DNA of 11,696 nt from the NCBI GenBank assembly GCA_035307785.1, contig DATGHS010000530.1, positions 1-11,696 on the forward strand, in the 5' to 3' direction. The notes under the pieces are model-generated. The model did not search any database. It had not been told where the DNA came from and saw only the letters and a program-made list of their open reading frames with translations. Positions 1-6,957 of this stretch are shown here, piece after piece; the stretch's first letter is position 1, and every line of letters begins with the position of its first letter. The position numbers and the translations under genes are program-made. This DNA is from DATGHS01 sp035307785 (GTDB lineage: Bacteria; Planctomycetota; Planctomycetia; Gemmatales; Gemmataceae).

Positions 1-668
1 AGCGGATCCGGGTGAAGTGGTCGAAATTCACCCCCACGACGACGCTCAAGCAATTCCATGCCATGACGTGGGTGTTCGGGCGCGAGCTTTCTGTCATCGC
101 CGTGGACAGCACCGATGCGAAGCCGGTAGTCCTCAACCATCGCTCCGCCCCTGATTGCCCGGTGGTGGATGCGGTTCGCGCTTCGATCAGCATTCCGCTG
201 GTTTGGCCGGAAGTGGTCTGGGAGCGAAATTGGGGAACTTATTTGGGCCGAGACGTTTCCGGACACACGCTGACCGACGGCGGCATCATGGTGAACCTCG
301 GCATCAAGTACGTGACCGACTGGGACGACCCCGAAGTCCGCAAGATTATGGGCGAGCGCGACGAACAGCCGCACATTGTCATCGCTTTGTTGCTGGATGC
401 ATCGTTGCCGGTGGCGGGCGAAGCGGCTCCTGTGGAAGGCAAGCCGCCGCCCAAGGTGGTGGGAGAGATTATTCGGCTCTTCAACGCCATGGGCGCATGG
501 CAGGGCGAAGCGTATAAGGGCAAGGAAGAGCTGATTTGCCATATCCCCGTCAAAGGATTCCCCGGACTCGAATTACAGCCGACGCCCGACGCCGTTAATC
601 GGCTCCAAACGCTCATCAACTCCGGCCGCTGCGCAATGACGGAGTATTTGAAGAAGCGAAACATTTGA
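1..668 (+). CDS. Patatin-like phospholipase, 3' part (partial)
   Basis: The frame is open to the left edge of the window (CGG ATC CGG precede the GTG at 12), so the true start is probably upstream; about 220 residues are visible. Patatin-like proteins are serine acyl hydrolases with a Ser-Asp dyad that release fatty acids from membrane lipids. The nucleophile motif GxSxG is not visible and should lie upstream. The C-terminal half of the fold is recognisable, numbering from the GTG at 12: the strand LSVIAVDST (26-34), the conserved segment AVRASISIP (54-62) and TDGGIMVN (88-95), in which D89 of the DGG motif (codon 276-278) would be the catalytic aspartate. The last 120 residues look like the variable C-terminal region and show no membrane segment. 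A strong hairpin lies 34 nt after the stop. The next gene, on the same strand, starts 137 nt on and appears unrelated. The family call is fairly firm; substrate and localisation are unknown. Confidence 0.75.
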   Translation, partial: RIRVKWSKFTPTTTLKQFHAMTWVFGRELSVIAVDSTDAKPVVLNHRSAPDCPVVDAVRASISIPLVWPEVVWERNWGTYLGRDVSGHTLTDGGIMVNLGIKYVTDWDDPEVRKIMGERDEQPHIVIALLLDASLPVAGEAAPVEGKPPPKVVGEIIRLFNAMGAWQGEAYKGKEELICHIPVKGFPGLELQPTPDAVNRLQTLINSGRCAMTEYLKKRNI

Positions 669-701
669 GTGCGCGGCGGCATTGCGCCTCGGCCATATTC
701 A

Positions 702-731
702 GGTAGCGGAATTCGCCAGAATTCCGCTGCC
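702..731 (+). terminator. Perfect 13-bp hairpin after the patatin gene
   Basis: Positions 702-714 pair with 719-731 over 13 bp (12 Watson-Crick pairs and one G-U at 704/729), closing a 4-nt loop GCCA. The stem contains GGAATTC and its complement. The following bases (AATCCAATTTGC) hold no real U tract, so this may be a terminator of the type common in GC-rich genomes, or an mRNA-stabilising 3' hairpin. It lies 34 nt past the stop of the patatin-like gene and about 75 nt before the PilT-like gene, which suggests that the two are separate transcription units. Confidence 0.5.
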
Positions 732-805
732 AATCCAATTTGCTTGCCCGCTCGTTTGCGGTTCGCTCATCCAACGTTAATGCCCTTCCGTTATGATTGG
801 GGAAT

Positions 806-1903
806 ATGATGAGCGTCTCACCAGAATTGCCGCCCCTCGCCAGCCGCATACGCAATTGGATGAGCTATGCCGTGGAAGCCGGCGCTTCTGATTTGCACGT
901 TATCCCTGGTTACCCGCCGGTGTTGCGACTGCATGGCGACCTTCTGGAGCTGTCGGAACCAGCGCTATCGCCGGAGGAGGCCGATGCGCTCGTGCGTTCC
1001 CTGTGCGTTCCCGAAGCGCTGGCGCGCCTGGAAACGGAGCGAAGCATCGATCTGTCCCTGGAAATCGAATTCGCAGCCGGCGCCAGCCGCTTCCGGAGCA
1101 ATTTGTTTTACGCGGGCCGTCAATTGGCCGCGTGCTTGCGCATCATCCCCACCACGATTCCGGAATTCGAGTGGGCCGGCTTTCCTGCCGACCTTGGTCG
1201 GCGCCTGGCCTTCGCGCGGGACGGCTTGATCATTCTGAGCGGGGCTACGGGTTCAGGCAAAACCACAACCTTGGCGATGATCGTGAATGAGATCAACAAG
1301 GCCGGTGGCTACCGAATCATCACGGTCGAAGAGCCGGTTGAGTATCTGTTTCCCCGCATGCCCAATTCCGTGGTCACCCAGCGCGAAGTGGGCATCGACG
1401 TGCTCACATTTGCCGACGGTCTCAAATTCGGGTTGCGGCAAGATCCCGATGTCATCCTGGTGGGCGAAATCCGCGATCGCGACACAGCCCAGATGGCGCT
1501 CAGCGCCGCAGAAACCGGTCACCTTGTCTTTGCGACGCTGCATACGCGCGATGCCAAGGGCGCCATCACGCGCTATGCCGACCTCTTTCCGCAAGAGGCC
1601 CAGCGCGACGTCCGCGCCCAGCTGGCCATGAGCCTGCGCTGCATTATCAGCCAGCGGTTGCTGCCAGACATCTTGAAAGGCGGCAAGCGGCACCTGGCAC
1701 TCGAAGTCTTGTGGAACACGTTTCCCATTGCCAGCGCCATTCGCCTGGCCAAGCTGGAGAGCATCGATAACTACTTGCAGACCGGCCGCGAGGAGGGGAT
1801 GCTCAGCTTCGACGAATCGGTGCGTCAGCTCTTTTGGGCGGAAAAGATCACCCGACCCATCGCCGAGCAAAACGTGCGCGATGCCTCGATGTTAAATCGT
1901 TAA
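806..1903 (+). CDS. PilT-type twitching motility / retraction ATPase
   Basis: This is a cytoplasmic hexameric secretion ATPase of the PilT/GspE superfamily, whose PilT members depolymerise type IV pili. Numbering from the ATG at 806 (365 aa): the N-terminal PAS-like domain contains GASDLHVIPGYPPVLRLHGD; Walker A GATGSGKTT is at 146-154; the Asp box TVEEPVEY at 173-180; Walker B DPDVILVGEIRD at 213-224 with catalytic E221; and the His box TGHLVFATLHT at 237-247. Length and the absence of a CxxC zinc motif favour PilT/PilU over PilB/GspE. The C-terminal AIRNLIRE motif typical of PilT is degenerate (AIRLAKLE). A TTG at 797 would add three residues; ATG 806 or 809 is preferred because GGGG at 799-802 can serve as a weak ribosome site. 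No pilB, pilC or pilM neighbours are visible; a DUF1559 prepilin-like gene follows 162 nt downstream. The family call is firm; a retraction role is inferred. Confidence 0.9.
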   Translation: MMSVSPELPPLASRIRNWMSYAVEAGASDLHVIPGYPPVLRLHGDLLELSEPALSPEEADALVRSLCVPEALARLETERSIDLSLEIEFAAGASRFRSNLFYAGRQLAACLRIIPTTIPEFEWAGFPADLGRRLAFARDGLIILSGATGSGKTTTLAMIVNEINKAGGYRIITVEEPVEYLFPRMPNSVVTQREVGIDVLTFADGLKFGLRQDPDVILVGEIRDRDTAQMALSAAETGHLVFATLHTRDAKGAITRYADLFPQEAQRDVRAQLAMSLRCIISQRLLPDILKGGKRHLALEVLWNTFPIASAIRLAKLESIDNYLQTGREEGMLSFDESVRQLFWAEKITRPIAEQNVRDASMLNR

Positions 1904-1939
1904 GCGCCGCAAATCTAGACCGAATTCGGCCTTGCGCCC

Positions 1940-1968
1940 TTGCAATTCACCCGTGCTTTCGTCAGAAT
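1940..1968 (+). promoter_or_regulatory. Possible sigma70-like promoter before the DUF1559 gene
   Basis: TTGCAA at 1940-1945 and CAGAAT at 1963-1968 are separated by 17 nt and each match 4 of 6 consensus positions. Transcription would begin near 1975, about 90 nt before the ATG at 2066. Such matches arise by chance, so this is only a candidate. No convincing terminator separates it from the PilT-like gene. Confidence 0.2.
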
Positions 1969-2065
1969 ACCCTGGCTCTCACTATTTTCTCATTTACCGT
2001 CGAACACCGTTTGGCTGCTGGCTTACGTGGCTGGCGCATACGTCCTTTTCCCCTAGGTATCCGTC

Positions 2066-3004
2066 ATGAAAGCTCCTGCATTTCCACCGTCCCCAGTTTC
2101 CGGTGCTCGAAAGGCATTTACCCTGATCGAACTATTGGTGGTAATCGCCATCATTGCCATTCTCATCGGCTTGCTATTGCCGGCCGTGCAGCGAGTGCGC
2201 GAGGCAGCTGCCCGAACGAAATGCAGCAACAATCTGCATCAGATCGTAATTGCCTGTCACAATTACCATGATGTATACAAGAACTTCCCGCCGGCATTTA
2301 AGGCCGATGTGCCCAACACGCTTTCGTCTGGTTGGGGATGGGGGGCGATCATTCTACCGTACATCGAACAAGACAACCTCTACAAGAACGCAGGCGTTGC
2401 CACGCAGCCCTTCGCCCAACCACCGGGGGGAACGCCTGTGCCAAACCAGTGGACCAAGACTCCGGTAAAGATTTATCGCTGCCCAAGCGATATCGGGCCC
2501 GATCTGAATTTCCAGAAATTGAATTTCGCCCTGTCCAATTATCGCGCGGTGGCGGGGCCATACACCGAGCCGTTTTATCCTCCTTCGGTCAATAATAATG
2601 TGCAGGGCCAGCTCAACCAGTTCGACATGGGCGGCGTCATGTGGCAGGACAGCAATATTCGCGTGGAACAGATCACGGACGGCACGTCGAACACGCTCCT
2701 CATCGGCGAGGTAATGTGGGATCCAGTTGCGAACCCGAACAAAGTTTGCTCCATTTGGCCCGGGATGTCGGGCGTACGCAACGGGTCGATCTATATCAGC
2801 GATGTGATGTGGTATATCGACGCTCAAAGCGCGCAAATCAACGGTCCGGCTGCCCAAGCATTCAGCAGCCGCCATTTGGGCAATGGGGCGTTTTTCGCTT
2901 TTTGTGACGGCTCGGTACGATTCTTCCGCACTAGTGTTGACTTCAATACGATGAAATGGCTGGCCGGCCGGAATGATGGAATGGTGGTTTCGCCGGAATT
3001 TTGA
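2066..3004 (+). CDS. DUF1559 domain protein with type IV prepilin N-terminus
   Basis: This is a 312-aa secreted or pilus-like protein of the planctomycete DUF1559 (PulG-like pseudopilin) family. The N-terminus is a class III signal: a short basic leader ending RKA, then FTLIELLVVIAIIAILI. A prepilin peptidase would cut between A17 and F18, leaving the conserved glutamate (E22) at +5. The helix continues through LLLPAVQRVREAAARTKCSNN, which is typical of DUF1559. The C-terminus has the family ending, RHLGNGAFFAFCDGSVRFF, close to the H-X9-DG motif but with ten residues between His and Asp. Length is normal. The start ATG at 2066 directly precedes the leader; only a weak AGG is upstream. The PilT-like ATPase gene lies upstream on the same strand, so a functional link is possible, but these genomes carry many DUF1559 copies. 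The cargo or partner is unknown. Confidence 0.9.
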   Translation: MKAPAFPPSPVSGARKAFTLIELLVVIAIIAILIGLLLPAVQRVREAAARTKCSNNLHQIVIACHNYHDVYKNFPPAFKADVPNTLSSGWGWGAIILPYIEQDNLYKNAGVATQPFAQPPGGTPVPNQWTKTPVKIYRCPSDIGPDLNFQKLNFALSNYRAVAGPYTEPFYPPSVNNNVQGQLNQFDMGGVMWQDSNIRVEQITDGTSNTLLIGEVMWDPVANPNKVCSIWPGMSGVRNGSIYISDVMWYIDAQSAQINGPAAQAFSSRHLGNGAFFAFCDGSVRFFRTSVDFNTMKWLAGRNDGMVVSPEF

Positions 3005-3120
3005 GCCTGGACAGGGATGCCTTTGTTAGCGCTTGCCGCGCCGCGCCTCCTGATTGGGTACGATTTGGCGGTGGAAATGGGAGTCGTGGCTCTGGTGGGT
3101 GTTGCTGCATGAAACGATGA

Positions 3121-3149
3121 AAGGGAGCCCCGGGTCGCCGGGCTCCCTT
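3121..3149 (+). terminator. G/C-rich hairpin after the DUF1559 gene (terminator or small repeat)
   Basis: AAGGGAGCCC (3121-3130) pairs perfectly with GGGCTCCCTT (3140-3149) around a 9-nt loop. It lies 117 nt beyond the DUF1559 stop. No U tract follows; the next bases are GAAACGAATCC. The hairpin sits between two copies of TGAAACGA (3110-3117 and 3149-3156), which may point to a small inserted repeat rather than a purpose-made terminator. Either way, it would end or stabilise the upstream transcript. Confidence 0.45.
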
Positions 3150-3316
3150 GAAACGAATCCGGCAAGCCTTTGACTATCTTCCCCACCTTCACATAATCCC
3201 AATCTTGCTTGAGGCGCCAACTCCATCGTTAGCGAGGACCAAATTTCGGAATATATCGTTTTTTTGGACCAGCCTGAGCACTCCGGGCTTCCGAAATCCT
3301 TTTCATTTTGCCCTGC

Positions 3317-3345
3317 TTGACAATTCTGCCTGCAATACTTATTTC
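3317..3345 (+). promoter_or_regulatory. Possible sigma70-like promoter for the carbamoyltransferase gene
   Basis: A perfect -35 hexamer TTGACA (3317-3322) is followed after 17 nt by TATTTC (3340-3345), a 3-of-6 match to the -10 box. Initiation near 3352 would leave a short leader of about 20 nt before ATG 3373. The AT-rich setting supports it; the weak -10 keeps confidence low. Confidence 0.3.
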
Positions 3346-3372
3346 AACTCGGTTAGTGGATAAATTCCGTTG

Positions 3373-5268
3373 ATGACGGGCCGTCCCGAAGTTCATCACA
3401 TTAACATCGTGTGGGCGAACGAGCGTTATGACGCGACCGCTCGCCCTTTTGTGCAAAGCATTATGGCCCAAGTGAACCCGGAGCTAAACGGCCGCCCGCA
3501 GCGCACCTGGAATTACATCGGCTTGTCCTGCACCTTTCACGATCAGGCGCTGGCCATCGTGAATGAGGCGGGAGAAGTCGTCTTTGCCGAGGGCACGGAA
3601 CGTGCCTTGCAACATAAGCGTGCACTCGGTTGCGTGCCGGATTACTACCCGCGCATTGCCCGCTTAATTGAAGAATACTGCGATCCCAACGCCGACCTGG
3701 TCATTTCGCGCACCTGGCAGTATTACCACTACCTGCATATCTGGTTGGACAACTGGTTCAATCGAAAACTGACTTGGCTCAACCCCAAGCGGCGCTGGTA
3801 CCGTGACCAGCTCTACCGTGAGATTGGTTATGGCGCGCAGTATCTCAGCTGCTATCACGCGGCTGGTGTGGCGGTGCGCTCCATTGCCGAAACCGTCAAA
3901 CCCTATCGGCGTGTCATTCAACGCGACTGCAACCATCATCTTTGCCACGCCGCGGCCGCTTCCTTCGCCAGCCCCTATCAAGAAGCGGTTTGCGCTGTTA
4001 TTGATGGACGCGGCGAATACTGCTCCACCGGCTTTTACCATTACCGCGACGGACAGTTGAAGAAACTACCAGTCCGACACTTTAGCTGGCACTCCCTCGG
4101 CGATTTTTACGACTATCTTTGCCGAGCCTGCGGCTTCGATCCCGGGGTGGGCGAAGAATGGAAAGTCATGGGCCTGGCGCCGACTGGCCGCTTCAATGAA
4201 AAGGCCTACGACCTGTTGAAGAAAACCGTCCGCATCGACGGTCTGAAGATCACCGGCCTGGTGGACTTTGCCAAATGCCCGCTCTGGACCGACCGACAAG
4301 GCATTGCGCGCGAAGACCTGGCCTTCACCGGCCAACAGTTCTTCGAGGAGTGTATGACGCAGCTCCTTACGAATCTGCGCAGCCTCGGCATTTCCGACAA
4401 CCTGGTCCTGACCGGCGGCTGTGCCTTGAATTCGTCGTGCAACGGTTTGATTCTGGAGCAAACCGGTTTCAAGAACCTCTATGTGTTCTGTGCTCCGGCC
4501 GACGACGGCAACGCCGTGGGCGCAGCCCTGCTCTCCTATCAGCGCGACCATCCGGACTGGCGGCCGCCGGTCGATGTGCAATCGCCGTTTCTGGGGTCGG
4601 CGATGGGCGGCGAAGCGCTGCACAATTTAGTCCGCTTCGACCGGTCCGACCTGGTGACGCATCATCCAGGGCAAATTCACGAGATCGCAGCGGAGTTGCT
4701 GGCGGATGGGCAGATCATTGGCTGGGCGCAGGGCCGAGCTGAATTTGGGCCGCGCGCCCTCGGCAACCGCTCCATCCTGGCCGATGCCCGCAATCCGGAT
4801 GTCAAAAATCTCATCAATGGCCGCGTGAAATTCCGTGAAGAGTTTCGCCCGTTCGCCCCGTCGATCTTGCATGAGTTTGGGCCGGAATACTTCGAGAATT
4901 ACCAAGAATCGCCGTATATGGACCGGACGTTGCGCTTCCGGCCCGAAGTGAAGCATAAAGTTCCGGGCGTTGTGCACATCAATGGCACGGGCCGTCTGCA
5001 AACGGTGAAGCGCGAATGGAACGAGAAGTACTACGACTTGATTGCGGCCTTCCACCGACTTACCGGAGTTCCGCTTGTGCTCAACACCAGTTTCAACATC
5101 ATGGGCAAGCCAATCATCCATTCCGTGGAAGACGCGGTGGCGGTCCTGCACACCACCGGGCTCGATGCGTTGATCATTGATGATTACTTGATTCGCCGGC
5201 CACAACGCGAGCGAACACACGTTAACAATGGGGAGACGATGCGTGCCGCCAATGTAGGTCAGCATTAG
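3373..5268 (+). CDS. Carbamoyltransferase, NodU/CmcH/TobZ family
   Basis: Enzymes of this family transfer a carbamoyl group from carbamoyl phosphate, through a carbamoyl-adenylate, onto a hydroxyl of a sugar or secondary metabolite. Numbering from ATG 3373 (631 aa): the first Kae1/TsaD-like strand is NYIGLSCTFHDQALAIV (about 46-62); the metal-site histidines lie in NHHLCHAA (187-194), followed by VIDGRGE; then EEWKVMGLAP, TGGCALN (347-353) and DDGNAVGAAL (377-386). The C-terminal carbamoyltransferase domain has EFGPRALGNRSILAD (457-471) and LNTSFNIMGKPI (570-581). All the hallmark motifs I know are present. About 45 residues precede the first strand, more than usual; ATG 3463 would shorten this extension to about 16, and TTG 3370 would lengthen it by one. 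No glycosyltransferase, sugar or polyketide gene is nearby, so the acceptor cannot be named. It appears to be a single-gene unit. Confidence 0.88.
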   Translation: MTGRPEVHHINIVWANERYDATARPFVQSIMAQVNPELNGRPQRTWNYIGLSCTFHDQALAIVNEAGEVVFAEGTERALQHKRALGCVPDYYPRIARLIEEYCDPNADLVISRTWQYYHYLHIWLDNWFNRKLTWLNPKRRWYRDQLYREIGYGAQYLSCYHAAGVAVRSIAETVKPYRRVIQRDCNHHLCHAAAASFASPYQEAVCAVIDGRGEYCSTGFYHYRDGQLKKLPVRHFSWHSLGDFYDYLCRACGFDPGVGEEWKVMGLAPTGRFNEKAYDLLKKTVRIDGLKITGLVDFAKCPLWTDRQGIAREDLAFTGQQFFEECMTQLLTNLRSLGISDNLVLTGGCALNSSCNGLILEQTGFKNLYVFCAPADDGNAVGAALLSYQRDHPDWRPPVDVQSPFLGSAMGGEALHNLVRFDRSDLVTHHPGQIHEIAAELLADGQIIGWAQGRAEFGPRALGNRSILADARNPDVKNLINGRVKFREEFRPFAPSILHEFGPEYFENYQESPYMDRTLRFRPEVKHKVPGVVHINGTGRLQTVKREWNEKYYDLIAAFHRLTGVPLVLNTSFNIMGKPIIHSVEDAVAVLHTTGLDALIIDDYLIRRPQRERTHVNNGETMRAANVGQH

Positions 5269-5435
5269 CAGCACGTCGAATGCGGGGGTGGGGGCCGTGC
5301 GCAACGAGAGCAGCGCCGACTGCGACGTCACCTCGAATTGTGGCATTGCCCTCTTTCATCCGCCAGCACATTCCGATAATATCATTACCAACGCCTACCG
5401 GACTGCCACCACGCCTGTCACGATCGGGGATCACC

Positions 5436-6875
5436 ATGCCCCATCCAGTTTGCTCTTTTCAGCATCCGCGCGTCACTCGCCGAACGGCTCTTCAGGCTGG
5501 CTCGATCGGGTTGCTCGGATTAGGGCTGAATCACCTGCCGTTGCTGCGCGCCGCCACGCCGGCGAAGCCGCAAGCGGCCAAGAGTGTCATCTACATCTTT
5601 CTTAGCGGCGGACTCTCGCAGATCGACAGCTTTGACCCGAAGCCGGATGCGCCGGCCGAAATTCGCGGCGAGTTCCAGCCGATTGCCACCCGCACGGCGG
5701 GATTGCGCATTGTCGAGCATTTGCCGCTGCTCGCCCAGCGCAGCCATCTCTGGTCGGTCGTCCGCTCGATGACGCACCGCAGCAATGATCATTCGGCGAG
5801 CCACCAGATCATGCTGAGTGGCCGTACCGACTTGCCGCCCGGTTTCAACCCGAGTGCCCCACGGCCCAGCGATTGGCCGAGCATCGCCGCGGTGGCAGGA
5901 TATTCGACTCAGCCGCGAAACAACTTACCGCCCGCCGCGATTCTCCCCGACAAGTTGGTTCACAACACCGGCCGTGTGATTCCCGGTCCATTTGCCGGCG
6001 AGATGGGCCGGCGCTATGATCCATGGCTGATCGAGACTTCGGAATTCGAGCCGAGAGCATACGGCGCATTTCCGGAATATGAATTCGATCATCAACAGCG
6101 CGATTACAAAGCCAAGCGCAAGCTCTTCCAGATGCCGAACCTGGCATTGCCGGAGGACTTCGCCGACGGCCGGCTGTCGAATCGGCTCGACTTGCTGCAT
6201 CATATTGATGAGCAACGCCGTGACCTGGAGCGCTCGGCCGGGACGTTTGACCAGTATCGGCAAAACGCGCTGTCGCTGCTCATGCAGGATCGTGTGCGCC
6301 GGATTTTCGACATGAGCCGGGCCGACCCGCGCGACCTCGACCGCTACGGCCGCAACGCCTTCGGTTGGTCGTTGCTCATGGCCCGGCAACTGGTGGAAGC
6401 GGGCGTGAATCTGGTGCAGGTGAACCTCGGCAACAACGAAACCTGGGACACGCACGGTAACGCCTTCCCGCACCTGAAGGAGAAGCTTTTCCCGCCTACG
6501 GATAAATGCCTATCCGCATTGCTCGATGACTTGCACGACCGCGGCATGCTGAACGAAACGCTAATCGTAATGGCCGGCGAGTTTGGCCGCACGCCAAGAG
6601 TTTTCAACCTGCCGCAATACTACAAGCTGCCGGGCCGCGACCACTGGGGCGCGGTGCAAAGCGTGTTCTTTGGCGGCGGCGGCACGAATGGTGGCCGCGT
6701 CATCGGTTCCTCCGACAAGATCGGTGGCTATCCCAAGACCGATCCCCAAACACCGGAGAACATGGCCGCGACTATTTACCACGCTCTTGGCATTCCGTCA
6801 TCGGCCGTGTGGCACGACGTCTCCAACCGGCCGCACAACATCTACATGGGCGAGCCGATCCGGGGGTTGATGTGA
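5436..6875 (+). CDS. DUF1501 protein no. 1, Tat-exported, sulfatase/phosphatase-like
   Basis: This 479-aa planctomycete DUF1501 protein belongs to the alkaline phosphatase/sulfatase-like superfamily; its substrate is not known. The N-terminus is a twin-arginine signal: TRRTALQ (14-20), then a hydrophobic stretch GSIGLLGLGLNHLPLL and LRAA, giving export to the periplasm. The family segment SGGLSQIDSFDPKPDAP is at 57-73, MAGEFGRTPR at 379-388 and the metal-site-like GRDHWG at 400-405, with the usual GGRVIGSSDKIGGYP ending. The frame is open further upstream to 5280, but ATG 5436 is preferred because GGGGA (5426-5430) sits 5 nt before it and the Tat signal then starts correctly. A GATAAT at 5375-5380 could be a -10 box. 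Most planctomycete DUF1501 genes accompany DUF1549/DUF1553 cytochrome-like genes; none is seen here. The WD40 gene follows 82 nt downstream on the same strand and may be co-transcribed. Confidence 0.88.
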   Translation: MPHPVCSFQHPRVTRRTALQAGSIGLLGLGLNHLPLLRAATPAKPQAAKSVIYIFLSGGLSQIDSFDPKPDAPAEIRGEFQPIATRTAGLRIVEHLPLLAQRSHLWSVVRSMTHRSNDHSASHQIMLSGRTDLPPGFNPSAPRPSDWPSIAAVAGYSTQPRNNLPPAAILPDKLVHNTGRVIPGPFAGEMGRRYDPWLIETSEFEPRAYGAFPEYEFDHQQRDYKAKRKLFQMPNLALPEDFADGRLSNRLDLLHHIDEQRRDLERSAGTFDQYRQNALSLLMQDRVRRIFDMSRADPRDLDRYGRNAFGWSLLMARQLVEAGVNLVQVNLGNNETWDTHGNAFPHLKEKLFPPTDKCLSALLDDLHDRGMLNETLIVMAGEFGRTPRVFNLPQYYKLPGRDHWGAVQSVFFGGGGTNGGRVIGSSDKIGGYPKTDPQTPENMAATIYHALGIPSSAVWHDVSNRPHNIYMGEPIRGLM

Positions 6876-6882
6876 CTTCAAG

Positions 6883-6910
6883 CCGCGAGGCGAGTCTTCA
6901 AGCCTCGCGG
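6883..6910 (+). terminator. 9-bp hairpin after DUF1501 no. 1
   Basis: CCGCGAGGC (6883-6891) pairs perfectly with GCCTCGCGG (6902-6910) around a 10-nt loop. It begins 7 nt after the DUF1501 stop. CTTCAAGCC occurs twice, entering each arm (6876-6884 and 6896-6904, first base differing in context). No U tract follows, so it is either a weak terminator allowing read-through into the WD40 gene or a dispersed small repeat. Confidence 0.4.
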
Positions 6911-6957
6911 GTCAAGCTCTCGAACATCAAATAGTACCTCGTTGCAGGGCTATCACC

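Larger units (their letters stand above)
3005..3372. other. Gene-free stretch of 368 nt
   Basis: No credible coding sequence is seen on either strand. It holds a 10-bp G/C-rich hairpin at 3121-3149 with 8-bp direct repeats around it, an inverted repeat ATTTCGGAA / TTCCGAAAT at 3243-3251 and 3289-3297, a run of seven T at 3259-3265 without a matching stem upstream, and a TTGACA at 3317. The right half, from about 3190, is visibly more AT-rich than the flanking genes, as expected of a promoter region. Confidence 0.6.

Noticed and set aside
1253..1870. 205-codon minus-strand frame opposite the PilT-like gene
   Set aside because: It mirrors the conserved Walker A to C-terminal coding region and shows no independent motif.
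3259..3265. Run of seven T as an intrinsic terminator tail
   Set aside because: No stable stem directly precedes it; only a weak 5-bp match CCAAA/TTTGG surrounds it.
3148..3363. 71-codon plus-strand frame in the intergenic region
   Set aside because: It starts inside the hairpin, has no ribosome site or domain, and overlaps the AT-rich putative promoter.
4627..5346. 239-codon minus-strand frame starting MPQFEVTSQSALLSL
   Set aside because: Only the first 25 codons lie beyond the carbamoyltransferase gene; the rest is its mirror frame, with no family resemblance.
5280..5435. N-terminal extension of DUF1501 no. 1 upstream of ATG 5436
   Set aside because: The extension is low-complexity Arg/Pro/Thr-rich sequence and would bury the Tat signal; the GGGGA before 5436 supports the later start.
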